Source of the DNA: Rhabdophis nuchalis
Taxonomy: Eukaryota; Chordata; Lepidosauria; Squamata; Natricidae
DNA: 64,000 bases
NCBI GenBank assembly: GCA_039707465.1
Contig: CM077648.1
Coordinates: 26,477,119-26,541,118 of the forward strand
Reading direction: 5' to 3'
Shown: positions 35,623 through 47,880 of the stretch, one piece after another
How the letters are laid out: each line of letters starts with the position of its first letter
Numbering within the stretch: position 1 is the first letter of the stretch
Notes under the pieces: model-generated
What the model was told of the DNA's origin: nothing
Databases searched by the model: none
What the model saw: only the letters and a program-made list of their open reading frames with translations
Program-made: the position numbers and the translations under genes

Positions 35623-36544
35623 TAGACATTTTATAGAATGGCTCCTTAATTAGACAGTTATTTGTTTCTCTAATAGTTTCTCTAGAAATATTCCATGTAA
35701 GTAGCACAGGCATGATTTTAAGAATGGCTGCACTGAAAAGAGTTGCTTGCAGGTGTCCCTTGTGGAAGTGTGAAGGGAATGGATCATGCTGGTCTTTTGT
35801 TGTCCTTAAGATATCAAGTGCTGATTCTGGGCTTTTTTCTGCAAGCTCTATTGCAATGCTTTTAAGTGGAGCAGAAATAAGAGTTGGCAGAAAAAGTAAT
35901 AATACTGCAAAATGTTGGGAGGGAGCAGCCATATAATTTTGTCTCCTCATTAACCCTTGTTTTCAATTACAATAATAATAGACATTTATTGGTTTGCTTA
36001 TTACTTAGCCAAGCCACAGTTTAAACACACATATCTCTTTGAATTATTTAATTAGTTTGGATTGTTTTGTCTGTAGATCTCAACTGCCATCTATTAACTC
36101 ATAATAGATCAATATACAACATGCTTGTTGCATCTTTTATCCACCTCAGTATATAGTGAGAACATCAACTCATCATATAAGTATAGTTCTTTGAAAATGT
36201 TTGAGGGAAGACTGTGATAGAAAAAGAAAATAGCAGTAAATCATCCCTTACCATTTTTCCTTTTCCATTGGCAAAGTGTAATCTTGTGTATTTGTGTATT
36301 TTCAGTTCTTTTCCCTGACTGGTAATAATTTCTTCCTTATATTGTCTGCTGTAATAAAAAGCTAATGTTAGATAAAATAAATGACATCAAAATTTCAAAA
36401 TATATGAAATATTACAGTGTAAAATTAGGAATATTTTAATTTCCTTACCATTTTAATACAAACTGGAAATTTGTTTCTGCCTCATTTGAGTAGAGGATGG
36501 ATACAAAAAGAGGTGTGTTAGAAGGAAAACTCTGTATAAAATAT
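35623..36544. other. MCUB intron 1, nothing recognised
   Basis: No feature seen. Confidence 0.45.
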
Positions 36545-36894
36545 ACATATAGTCACAACCATAATTGAGTTCCAAATTTATGTTGCTAAGCAAGATAGTT
36601 ATTGAGTGAATTTTGTCCAATATATCCTTCATGCCACCGTTGGTAAGTGAATCACTGCAGTTGTGAATCTGGCTTCCTCGTTGACTTTGCTGGTCAAAAG
36701 GTCACAAAGGGATTATATAACCCATGCAACCGTTAAAAATATGAGTCAGTTGCCAAACATCTGAATTTTGATCACATGACCATGGGGATGCTGCAATGGT
36801 TGTAAGTGTGAAAACGATCATAAACCACTGTTTTCAGTGCCAATGTAACTTCGAATAGTCACTAAATGAAGTGTTGTAAATTGAGGATTACCTG
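36545..36894. mobile_element. TA-flanked TIR element (family A), copy
   Basis: TATAGTCACAACCATAATTG at the left and GTAAATTGAGGATTACCTG then TA at the right; the internal TTGCCAAACATCTGAATTTT and CATGACCATGGGGATGCTGC match the 12357 copy. Confidence 0.78.
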
Positions 36895-39204
36895 TATATC
36901 AATGAAAGCAACGTACCAAATTCTTCTAAATGTGTTTTTAAAATACATTTATAGAAGAAATTTGCATTAAAATCCATATGAATTTTCATAAGGATTTTTT
37001 TAAAGTTCAAACAATAGTTTTTGTAACTAAGATCAGAAAAAATCATCAAACTTACTTTATATTGGTTACTTTTACTTACTTGATAGAGAACTGTTCGGCT
37101 TTACTTTTTTGGCTCTTTGAGGCGGACTGCATAACCCACATAATTGACACATTCTCACATGGCATTCCTTCAAATTCCTGCTGCAGAATCATAGTGAAGG
37201 TCTTTGCTATTCCCTTCCCTTCCACTCACTTCCCCTCCCATTCCATTCTAATTATTTTGAGCAATTTGTGCTCAGTGTAGGATGGGAAAACTTTTATTTA
37301 AAAGGCCCTATTAGAAATACTAAAAATTAAGCGTAGTGCAATTAATATTATACTGAGAAGCTGATATACTGAAATGCCTAGTACAGACTGGAGCTGGAAA
37401 GGCCACAGTTTTGGATTACCTTGGGTCAATCATTACATCACAAATGTTGGAGTCAACTCATTTCATATTTGAAGTAGGTGTTTGGTATTTGAAATGGTTG
37501 TTCTGAATTTGAGATGTTTGTGTACTCTTCTTGTGTCTGTTAGAAGGTGATATTAAACTGCGTTGTCTTCTACCACCATCTCTTAAAGACTCCAGGTTAT
37601 GTCTAGTGTTGTTGATGATGAACAGCTATTTTCAAGGAAGATATTGTGAGCTATAAAGAGAGGTTTCTGTGAGGGATGTTTTTTACCTTTTTGATAAAGA
37701 TTTATTTGTGTATTTAATTTGTAAATACTGTTTTTCGAGATTTTTTCAGAATTTCGGGTGACAGGATTCATTACAGTATTTGGCCTGTTTATATACCTGT
37801 AGCTTGATCCAAAATCAAGCTAGTGGATATTAATAGCTTGATTCACAAATTATGCTAAAGCATAGCCTCTTTTGAAAATGATGTAGTGAATAAATCGCAT
37901 GAAATTATAAACCTTAGTTTGCAAATCACAGTAGCTGAGTTCATAAAATCAAGTAAAACCATATTACTTAATGGGATGTATGGGTCTGGTTGATTCATTT
38001 CTTCACTTTCTTGGATTGTTTTAGCAATATGTCTTGGTTCCTGACTTTTTTATTTGCCCTCCATTCGTTTTTTAAAGTGTCACCTCTAAAAACTATTTGC
38101 CTGTCACTGACATAATTGATTGGTTGATATCCTTGTGATTATGGGAGGGATGTGTAGATTCACAGAACCAACAGTCAACCTTCAGTAGATAACCATACCC
38201 CTAATCTGTTTGGTGGAAAAAGTGTGAGATAGCTGAAATAAGGAGATGTACGGTTATTGATTGGTGTGCGAAATTCACTGACAGGAAAATCTTTCTGATG
38301 TGCAGAAAAAGAAACAATACCTTTCCTCTGTAAGGAATAGGATTCAATATGACACAGAATTTGTGTATGGATGACAAAAGATGTGAGCTAAATGAAAACT
38401 GGATATACATGGATGTTTAGCAATAAGTGGAAACCAATGTAGGCTGCTTCTCTTGAAAGTATTTCTCAAATGCTCATATATTTTATATTAATGCAATTAA
38501 TTTCAATTTCATTTAATTAATGTTCTTTGCATTTAAAGCCAATTGAGAGAATTGGTAGAAATGAGTAGAGAGCAGTTTTCAGACTGCCTTCATTTTGTAT
38601 CTTCAAAATAGACACATGCTATCTCTTCCAATGTTATTTGTAAGGGCATTAGCTTCCTTCCCCTCCAGATTAGAAGATTTCACTGAAGAGCTACTTTGAA
38701 GAAATAAGAATAAACAAGAATCATTTGTGATTATTTTTCCATTAAAGAAGTAGAAAACTGTATTAGTAACAGCCAATGAGATTTCAAAGTAACAGAGATC
38801 TGGAAAATTAGATTATTTTCATGCCTGCCAGTAGCTAATACAAAGCATATATCCTTGAAAGCACTTTATACCATACATACATATCTTCAATAGTGGAAAC
38901 ATCATTAAATATACAGCTGGAGACTAATACTTTCAATTATGTTTTAATACATTTAATTAAAATGGTTATTTTCCTAGTCTATTCTTTACTTTTTGGAGCA
39001 TGGCTCTAGTATACCAGTTAAAGACTGAGTGCAGCATTTGGTCACCAAAATTGTGCACCCCAGTTTAGTAACTTAGCAAATTCAGATCTTGTTCTTCATC
39101 TGTTGAGTAGCAAAAGTGGATTTACAATTATTCTTTATAGCTGTTAAGCTGTATTCAGAAGAGAGGACCACACAGAACTTTATTTGATAAATACGAGCAC
39201 TGTC
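36895..39204. other. MCUB intron 1, nothing recognised
   Basis: AT-rich; no exon, SINE or terminal repeats seen. Confidence 0.45.
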
Positions 39205-39547
39205 TAAAGGTAAAGGTTCCCCTCGCACATATGTGCTAGTCGTTCCCGACACTAGGGGGCTGTGCTCACCTCTATTTCAAGGCCGAAGAGCCAGCATTGT
39301 CCGAACATGTCTCCGTGGTCATGTGGTCGGCATGACTAAATGCCAAAGGCGCACGGAACTCTGTTACCTTCCCACCAAAGTGGTCCCTCTTTTTCTACTT
39401 GCATTTTTACATGCTTTCAAACTGCTAGATTGGAAGAAGCTGGGACAAGTAATGGGAGCTCACTCTCTTCACGGCACTAGGGATTCAAACTGCCGACCTT
39501 CCTGATCGACAAGCTCAGCGTCTTAGCCATTGAGCCATCACGTCCCT
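39205..39547 (-). mobile_element. tRNA-derived SINE, second family
   Basis: The minus strand begins AGGGACGTGATGGCTCAATG with A-box GGCTCAATGGCTAAGACG and B-box GGCAGTTTGAATCCC. It runs through CATGACCACGGAGACATG in the body and ends GGGGAACCTTTACCTTTAG. It is about 340 bp with an AAGGTA-like tail and unrelated in body to the SINE at 32171. Confidence 0.78.
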
Positions 39548-39610
39548 GTATGAGCAATGTCTACTGCTGTATAAATATACCAATCCCAACCATTTATTTG
39601 TTTTCTGGCA

Positions 39611-39890
39611 TAACTGTCCCAAAGATGCTTTTTCAAAAGGCAACTGCACTTGCTTTGTTTCTCTCGGAAGACGTTTCACTTCTCAAGGAGCTTCTTCAGT
39701 TCTGACTAAGGGAGAGAATGGAATGATTTCTTCGTTCCATTCTCCACTATTCAATCGGAACAAAAGAAGTTTCTTGGATGAGAAGAGAAACATCGTCAAG
39801 GAAAAACAAAGTCCAGGTTTTTTTTTTTGAAAAAGCACTTTTGTGACAATTATGACCTTGGATGACTGAGAATCTCCATAGACATTCTGG
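39611..39890. repeat. Foldback TIR element, copy 3
   Basis: Left arm AACTGTCCCAAAGATGCTTT through ACGTTTCACTTCTC; right arm AAAAAGCACTTTTGTGACAA then GACTGAGAATCTCCATAG. The arms are separated by about 60 bp holding GGAATGATTTCTTCGTTCC, a further small palindrome. Same family as 1011 and 20986. Confidence 0.78.
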
Positions 39891-40329
39891 TATAACTCTA
39901 CAGCAAATCATGAACAGTCCCAGCCCAGCTCTGTATAAATGTGTTATTGTCTTTTTTACTTGAAGTACAGCAAAGAATCCTACAGCATTTTAAGTTTAAT
40001 AAATATCTGTCTATGGCATAAAATCCTATCCTTAGTTTTCAGCAATCATGATGAAAGAGGAATCCAGGAACCACAAAAAAGTGGGCTTAAGCACTGCTAG
40101 ACACCCATTCCTTTTTATATGATGAATAAGGTTGGTAAATTATTTAATATGCTATAATATTATACAAAAGACTTAAGAAAGTTATTTCTATGGAAGTAGT
40201 AATTTAAGTGGATGTGTATACATATTACAGCATGATGTACAGCTTTCAAATTATATTTACTATAAATAAATTAGGGAAATCATATTGAAATTGTGTATCT
40301 CAACCATGAACCATTGAAAACCTCTTTAG
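39891..40329. other. MCUB intron 1, nothing recognised
   Basis: No feature seen. Confidence 0.45.
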
Positions 40330-40893
40330 AGAATTAGATGCTCCCATATAACACCAATCCTGCGTGAGCTGCACTGGCTTCCTGTGGTCTTTCGGGTGCG
40401 CTTCAAGGTCCTGACGACCATCTTCAAAGCGCTCCATGGCTCGGGACCTAGCTACATGCGAGACCGTCTCCTGCCCCATACGTCCCTTAGACCAATACGC
40501 TCCCACAGAGAGGGCCTTCTCAGGGTGCTGTCGGCCGGACAATGCCGACTGGCGACACCCAGGGGAAGGGCCTTCTCTGTGGCGGGCCCTGCCCTGTGGA
40601 ACGACCTACCCCCTGAATTACGCACCATCACCGACCTCCGCCTCTTCCGCCAGTGTTTAAAAACACATTTGTTTCATCAAGCCGGCCTTGCATAGCCTCC
40701 GCTGTTGACTAGTTTAGATAGTTTTAAAACGGGGGGTTTTAATTGGTTTTAGCATAGGATTTCATATTTAATCGGCTTTTAAAATTTTATATTTTTGTAT
40801 TGTTTTGTATATTTTTAATTTTCCTGTGTGCCGCCCTGGGTCCTTCTGGAGAAGGGCGGGATATAAATTGAATAAAATAAATAAGATATTTAG
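40330..40893 (+). mobile_element. L2-type LINE, 3' end (ORF2 C-terminus)
   Basis: The frame through 40384-40695 reads RVRFKVLTTIFKALHGSGPS and later AFSVAGPALWNDLPPELRTI, the same C-terminal domain as in the LINE at 2536. It ends CCGCCCTGGGTCC, GGGCGGGATATAAAT and an AATAAA-rich tail. 5'-truncated; inactive. Confidence 0.85.
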
Positions 40894-42360
40894 TTTATTT
40901 AATGTGTTTTGTAATGTGATATTTCTTTCTTCATATACAGGTTAGTTTTAGTATTCTTTTATTTATTGCCTGCTAATTTATGTTTGCTGTGGTGCATGCA
41001 TTCAGCAATGTTCTCTCATTCATTTTGAACAAAACATAAAACAGTCATTTTTCATCTGCTAGTATGTGTCACCCTGGGAATCTGAATATGGCTTGTGGAA
41101 GCAGAAATCCTCAAGTGATTTTAGCTGTTTGTTATTATCTTTGACATCCACTTGGAAAAATAATTACCTTTTGCCAAATTTTGCTGCTTATTCCATTCGT
41201 ATTTATTCAAAGCATTCAGGGACTCACAATTGCTGTATGTAGGAAAGTGGCTGGTGATAAAATACAGATATCTTTTGATTGGATCTTTTTGTGTAGTGCA
41301 GCCCATGGAATCTGTCCACAGCATGGTCCTGTACATCTGGGTCCTTTAATGCGGATAAATGCTATTAGAAACTAAGATAGTGTGTAATGATATCAGGATT
41401 TAATTTTGTTATTAGATTCCTTGTCAATTTCATTTGACTAGAAGCTAAAGACTGATATATTTTTTTCTTATTAAGAGGATGAAGACAGGCATGTGTTTAC
41501 AGCAGTTAGTCTTAAAAATTGAGTCAGATGATAAATGAAAATTGACAAAACCATTTTTCAGTGCTGCTGATAATTTGAGTTATTAAGATAACTTGTTATG
41601 TATGACAGTGCTGACTTTTGAAAGCTAACCAGTTTATTACATTGCTTTTTTAAATTGCTAGCCTATGCTATGTAATTACATGTGAAATCAAATCACTTAG
41701 TAACCTTTTACTTAATAATGAAACATGGTTAACATTATAGCCAGGTTAAGTGGGATGATGATTGAATTGGACTGCTCTTTTTAATTTGTTCATAAATGAA
41801 ATGAAATGAGGAGGTGAGCAGCGGTGGTATAATCATGTCTGCTTAAGAGTATGTAATTATTTATGAAAATTAAAACAGAAATGTTAATGAAGGATTCCAA
41901 AAGAATCTCTCTAAACTGGATACATGGGACTTTCTTAGCTTGAAAAAATTGCAAATGTAGAAGAGCATCTGCTTAGAAAAAACGCAGGCACCTGTGCTGC
42001 ATTCTTCCCCTTGCATGTGAGCCTGTTCCCCTGAGTCAGCACAACAGAGTTGCTAATGAAGCTGCAACCTTGAAACAGATGTGAGAGGAGACAGGGAGAG
42101 AGGTGTGTTTTGGAAGCTCTGCAGCTAGCAGCTGAGTAAAATAAGATGTTGTTCCTTCAAAGAGAGTGGATGGTCCACAGGTAAAAGAGGTTTAGAAGCA
42201 CAGCAAAGCATAGTGTGAAAAGGTGCAAATATTCTACATGCTGGCTATTAACAGAAGGAGAAAAAAGAAATCTCAGAGAGTGGAATGGAAAAATTCACCA
42301 CTGTCAGATCACCGCCACCAATTTGATGCAGGATTGCTGCAGGACAACTCAACATAGTCA
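40894..42360. other. MCUB intron 1, no gene recognised
   Basis: AT-rich, becoming purine-rich from 41950. TGAGTCAGCA at 42032-42041 is an AP-1/MAF-like word. No exon seen. Confidence 0.4.
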
Positions 42361-42369
42361 ACTCATTCT

Positions 42370-43172
42370 GAGGGCAACTTACCACGGGTGGCCAGAGAGA
42401 GAGGTGGGTGGGTGGGCAAGAGCACGAGTGGGCAGAACTCAGTGAGTGTGGGGAGCGTGTGGGTAGAGTGGTGGGGTATATGAGTGAGGGGGCAGTGCAT
42501 GGTGCTGCTGTGCCAAACTCCAGGACTGGGGACAATGGACATGGCAATGGTCACAGGCAGCTGGAGGGAAGAGCCAAGAGAGGGAGTGGGCACAACACGT
42601 GGAGTACAATTGGTGAGTTGAGCAGGTGGGCAGAGTATGTTGATGGGGTGAAGCAGGTAGGAGAGTGGGCAGAATGCATGGGGTGCAATAAGTGAGGAGA
42701 GGACAGTATGCAGGGTGCAGCGAGCAAGTGGTTTGACAGAGTGCACCAAGTCTCTTCTGCCTGGAGTCTGATGAGTGGAGGCACACTCTACCCATCAACT
42801 TGCTCACTCACCACCCCAGTTCTGCCTAACTGCTTGCTCGCTCACCCAGCTCTCCCTCCAACCACCTTTGACCACTGCTACCCCCACAACCCGGGCCTCT
42901 TCTGCCTGGAGCCTGGCCCAGTGGAGGCGCGCTCTGCCCACTTGCTCACTCACCTGCCCAGTTCTCCTTCCACAATTAACATGGTCATATCCTGTGTTCT
43001 CTATCCTCCCACTTGCCTGGTCGACTTTCCCTCCAGCTGCCTGCAACTATTTGTCCCCACAGCAAATTGTGTTAAATTGTTCCGCATTGAGTTGGCACCA
43101 GCCAGTTGTCAGGTGTGTTACTGTAGCAAGCCGGATCCAGCCCACTGGCCTTGTGTTTGACACCCCTGTCCT
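42370..43172. repeat. GC-rich repeat block with hAT-like right end
   Basis: Diverged repeats: AGTGGGCAGAA-type words on the left (42400-42720) and TCTTCTGCCTGGAG twice on the right (42757, 42898), with CTGCCCACTTGCTCACTCAC-like text that partly inverts the left half. It ends GGCCTTGTGTTTGACACCCCTG-type sequence (43149-43170), like the right end of the 49141 element. Long frames on both strands result from its composition. Confidence 0.5.
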
Positions 43173-44024
43173 AGAACATGTGCTCCAGAAGCATACCATG
43201 AAAATGTTAAATCCATTTTCTGTGAAACTTCAAGGGGTAGAAAGTAACATGATTGTTTCAATTTGCAGAAATACAATACAGCACAAATTACAGACTTCAA
43301 CAAGTCAATCCAGACAAGAGAAGAAGCTTGTATTTTGCTCAAAGCACTGGTGAACAAAGTTCATCAGCAGAAGTGACCCTCCTCAAATTTGGATAATAAT
43401 ATGTTGGCACCCATACTATCCAAAGCATATCAATGCAAAGAGTTTCATGCTGTAAAAAAAAACCTCTATTTATGCTTGACATTTCAGGATGAGAACCGTT
43501 TTAATCTATGATGGAAAAAAACCAGGAGGCCTCCCTTTGTGACTAACAAATGTTGTTAAAATGAGTGTTGAGCTGCAGCTTCATCATTCTAGCTATTCTA
43601 TGCATTTTATAAGTAACTCCTGATACACGATCTCTATGTTAGGGCAGATTTGTATTTGTCAACCAAGAACATGCATTTGAAATAGGGCAAGTGGTACATG
43701 GATGTGGTTTTTTCTGTATCTTTCATGATATATTAATTGGATTCCTTATTAAAATAAAGCACCTAGTATTCATCAAACCTGTTTCAAAGGCTGGAGCACT
43801 GAACAGATGTTTTGGTCGACTGCTGATTTTAAAGGAGACTTCAGATTTAGGCGCTAGTTTGTGTCTTAAAATTAAATTTTCAACTAGCTCAGGTTTACAT
43901 ATGTTATTTTTTATTTTGTTTATGGATAGGAGCCTCAGCAGCTGGAAGTGATGTAAGTTCTTGTGCTCTCTTTAATTTTGTAAGCCTCCCAGAGTCACTG
44001 TATATGAGTTGAGCAGCCTTTTTT
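43173..44024. other. MCUB intron 1, nothing firm
   Basis: AT-rich; 43495-43560 resembles text near 46600-46680 (CTATGATGGAAAAAAACCAG against CTATGATAGAAAAAAAATCA), possibly one old dispersed repeat. Confidence 0.35.
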
Positions 44025-44250
44025 TTTCTTTTCTTTTTTAAAACAACCCTGTAATTCCTTACATCGGGATGGAGTCGGGTGATTGAACAGAGCTTGAGTG
44101 TTATTGACTGGATGTCCTTCCTGATGCCTACAGGGAGTTTGCAGCAGACAATTATGCCCAGAAAAAGAAATCTGCCACCACCTAAGATTGAATTTACGAC
44201 CTGATTGTGAGGCAAGAGCTCCATCTCTAGACCACTGCTCCCCTCAGTTG
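44025..44250 (-). mobile_element. tRNA-derived SINE, third family
   Basis: The minus strand starts GGGGAGCAGTGGTCTAGAGA with an A-box-like TGGTCTAGAGATGGAGCTC and a B-box-like AGGTCGTAAATTCAATC. It then has GGCAGATTTCTTTTTCTGGG and GCATCAGGAAGGACATCC, ending in an A-rich tail at 44025-44045. Confidence 0.65.
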
Positions 44251-45410
44251 GGCAGCCATAAAAATATGTTTAATAAATAATAAATCTGAGAGAGCCTGAT
44301 ATTTAGTGCAAAGATGTTCATCTCCCATGATTACAATATCCATGCTATATAATTACATCATTTTTCCCCCTTGGGAGACAATTCTAATTTTTATGTTCAA
44401 AGTCAAATTTGGATATAAAATTTGTATCCCAGTGAATAAGTAATGTGGGGGGCAATGAACCACTAAAAGGTAGCATTGAAGTCAGAGTTCTGTTATAATT
44501 AAATCATATTATCCAAAGATTTGTAGGAACCTTTACCCCAGTGTTGTGCTTGCCTTTTTATTCTGCTGATAAATTTATTGTTGATATAATCTTGTATTTG
44601 TGCTGTTCCTGCAAGATCAAGTGGCTGGTTTTTACAAGGTATTGAATTTGCAATACTGAAGGTAAGTCAGTGGCTGTAAAAATTTAATTAAGTAGTAATG
44701 CTCTAGTTGTTTTCATTTTCTAAGTCATAAAAGGCTTGTGCTAATAATCTCAACATGAAATGTAGAATGCTAGTTATTGGTTGCAGAGCATGGACCAAAT
44801 GAAATATAGTGGGGTTAAATCAATAAGCAAACTTTAGATGTTTGGTGTAGAATTAAGGTTCAGTGAGAGAGAGTTGCTTACCCAGCAAACTTACCATACT
44901 TTTTTTGCAAAATGTTTAGTTAATTAGAGGTTTTTCCACCAACAGTGGCTCTTTGTGATTAGAAGTAAAATTCTTCCTGTGCAGCAACTACAATGAAATT
45001 GGAAATCCAGTTCATTCCAAGCATATAACCCAGCCAATTTTGTTTAAATCTCTATCCTCAACTCTATAGGGGATTGGTAGACCTTGAGTCTGGGATTATG
45101 ATCTGCTGTAATTACTACAGAATTGAAAGACTTAATTTGTAAGTAAGAACAGTAGCTGTTAAAAACAAAGGATTTTCAAGAGGTACAAAGGAATGGAAAT
45201 CTTGCTGCTGCAAAAGGTGGGGTACCTCTGAAGATTGCTTTGAAAATTAGCTGTGGTTAGGAGAGACTGATTACCTGGTAAATTTAACTTCTTTTGTAAT
45301 CCATAAACAGGTCTTCCCATTTTTTTTCCCATCTCTGTCCAGTTCTTCCCTTCTCATCAATCTTCCCAATCTTGCGCCTGCCTGCTTTTGTATACAAAGA
45401 AAGAGGGATC
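44251..45410. other. MCUB intron 1, nothing recognised
   Basis: No feature seen. Confidence 0.45.
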
Positions 45411-45414
45411 TAGG

Positions 45415-45760
45415 ACACCTTGCCACGGCCATCTTGCCAGGGCCAACTCGCTATGGTTATCTCACCAGGGCCAACTTGCTGGGGCCATCTTATGGCAACC
45501 AATCTACGATGGCCATTTCACCACAATCATCTCGTTGTGGCCAACTCACTGCAAGACAACTTGCAACAGGACAATCCATATGGGATAACTCGACACAGTA
45601 AATATTATCCGCTACTGTTTCTTCTACATTATTATTACCATTTTTTGTCAGTGGCGGGTAACATTTATCATGTTGAGTTATCCTGTAGCATGTTGGCTGT
45701 GGCGAGAAGGCTATGCAGGATTGGCCATGGTAAATTGTCCAATTCCAAAGAGAGAGGAAA
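45415..45760. repeat. Periodic foldback repeat (GGCCAACTCGCT unit)
   Basis: About ten diverged copies of a 12-15 bp word (GGCCATCTTGCCA, GGCCAACTCGCTA, GGCCAACTTGCTG) fill 45425-45580. Then GGATAACTCGACACAG at 45584 is inverted as ATGTTGAGTTATCC near 45670. A related fragment, GGACAACTCAACATAG, occurs at 42342. It looks like a TIR element whose arms are tandem repeats. Confidence 0.55.
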
Positions 45761-45769
45761 TGTATGGCT

Positions 45770-47020
45770 TTGTTTATAAAATATAATTTATGAAGAAATG
45801 GGTAGCATATGCAGGTGGACATCAATGAGTACTTTATTTTACAAGCTGTGCGTTCAATTAAAATAAATTCCTTTTTTATCCTGCATTTTTAGAGGTGGTG
45901 AGTGTGTGTGTGTGTACGCACACCTGTGCAAATGTGAGCTGTAAAATGCTGGTATAAAATGAACTAGTTAAAAGTCCGCTAACAAAAATAATACTTTGAT
46001 CTTCATCTTTCCTTAATTTTGCTGTTTTTTATGGGAAATATTACAAACATTACAATTATCATATAGGATGGAGCAGTATCTTAAGAGAGGGGTATATAAA
46101 ACCAGCACTGATTATTCCAACCTTCTACACAGCTCCAGATCTCCTGTATTCCAAACAGCATTTTCCATTAACTGTAGTTGGGATGGTACTACCTACATTT
46201 ATAAAATATGGTTTCTTCTTTGGATTCTATGCTGGCATTCAAAATAATCTTTCAAGTGCTATGCTTTTTCTTTGAGACTGCAGATTATAAATCAGATTCA
46301 AGATGATGGATTGTGGTGTGTATGTTTATGCACAATTCACAAACAATAAATAAGCTTAACCATTATAGGCGCTATATCTCTGGTTACTTGTATAAAACAA
46401 ATGGGAATTACATAAAGCAAATGAATTTATTGCTACATTCCTTAATTAGAAAAATGGGTTATTACTTAAAAAGATGCTAAAGTCTGAGCATGAAATGAAG
46501 AAACCCTATATTAGAATTTGACAGCAAGATACTATAAACCTAGGAAATTGGCTATTGACTCAAAAAGCAGAAACTATGAGTTTCCACTAAAAACACTGTA
46601 GGAAAAAAAGGCCTGTTAGTCTATGATAGAAAAAAAATCAGGAGTCTGGTAGTACCTTTTCTGATTAAAAAAATTATTGAAAAGCCATAAGTGTCAAGAT
46701 GAAATGAACTGCAATCCTTGAGAATTTATACTTCATAAAAATAGTTGTTAAAAGTACTGCCAGGCTCCTGGTTTTTTTTTTCTATTAAGAATATCAATCA
46801 GGAAAAGGTGCTTAATTTATATTGCTGTGGAGAGTTTAACTGTTAAAAAAAAGAACCTCGGTAGTAATTTTCAATATTAAGTTATGTTGAATTTCGTCCT
46901 TTCATTATGAAGTCTCCTTTTGTTGTCCTTCTCCTCACACGCATACAATAGATCTTTCAGGGTCTTTTTGTTTTATAGATAGAAGAGGTCATCTATCAGA
47001 GGCACTCTATTAATTCTTTC
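45770..47020. other. MCUB intron 1, nothing recognised
   Basis: AT-rich; a short (GT)n at about 45902-45918. Confidence 0.4.
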
Positions 47021-47023
47021 ACT

Positions 47024-47085
47024 CTAGCAGAGAGTTGAGCTAGATGACCTTCGCGATTCTTTCCAACCTGTGATGCTGTGAATAT
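47024..47085 (+). mobile_element. CR1-type LINE 3' end fragment
   Basis: GAGCTAGATGACCTTCGCGA, TTCTTTCCAACC and TGTGATGCTGTGA match the terminal consensus of amniote CR1 elements. Only about 60 bp survive. Confidence 0.6.
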
Positions 47086-47299
47086 GCATTCAATGAGAAG
47101 GAAAATTGCTTCGGAGCATTCAAGTCATTTGACTCCTTACACCCCTTTCAAAGCAATTTTCTGTTTAAAAAAAAATTACTGTAATTATCTGTGAATATGA
47201 GGCTTCTGTTCTAGTACAGTTGTTTTCCAGAAGCTCATTTCAGATTTTTACCAGATTAATTTGAACATTCCAAGCAGGCAGCAATCTTTCCTACCTTAG

Positions 47300-47880
47300 T
47301 ACTCAAGGGGCGTTGGGCTACAACTCTCATTGGCCTTTTGAGCTTTGTCCCGGAAATCCAATACAGTTATAATGACCTGTTGTGGTCCAGCAGGGACCGG
47401 ATGAACTGCTGATGGACTCTGATAGCGAGGAATCATATGAGTCTGCCCTGGAAGCTGGGGAAGACTCTGGAGGGTGTTCGGAGTCAGACCAGGAACCAGA
47501 GAGGCTGGTTGGCCACCAGGAGGCGCCTGGGTCATGGAGCAGTGGGGAGGATCAAAGGCAGTTTGTCCACGATGCAAGAGTGAGCAGAGCTGAGAGGCAG
47601 AGGCAGCAATTACATCATATGCAGGCTCACAGATGGTGATTAAGCACCAGGTGGTTGTGGAGTGGCCCCTCCCAAGAAAGCTTATAGGTGAGGTGATGGG
47701 AGGGGACATTTGCAGGAAACAATCGTTCGATGTAGTAGCCAAGAAGGTCTGTCTGTGAATTCCAGCCTGGCTGTTCTGTGAAAGAGTTTTGAATATCTGT
47801 GTGAAAGGCCGCTGCAGAGCTAAGCTCGTGAACGTGAGTTGTCTGGGCTCTCAGCCAAAGGACTTGTTATCTGTTGGTCA
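47300..47880. repeat. Unclassified element with acidic ORF
   Basis: A GC-rich island in AT-rich intron. An open frame at 47382-47639 encodes an acidic, Ser/Glu-rich peptide (LLMDSDSEESYESALEAGED) with a basic, Gln-rich end (SRAERQRQQLHHMQ). The reverse strand is also open for 148 codons. It looks like a fragment of a transposon or LTR; no terminal repeat or known domain was found. Confidence 0.35.

Noticed and set aside
42775..43353. 192-codon forward frame
   Set aside because: It spans the GC-rich repeat block and runs into unique intron; overlapping frames are open on both strands.
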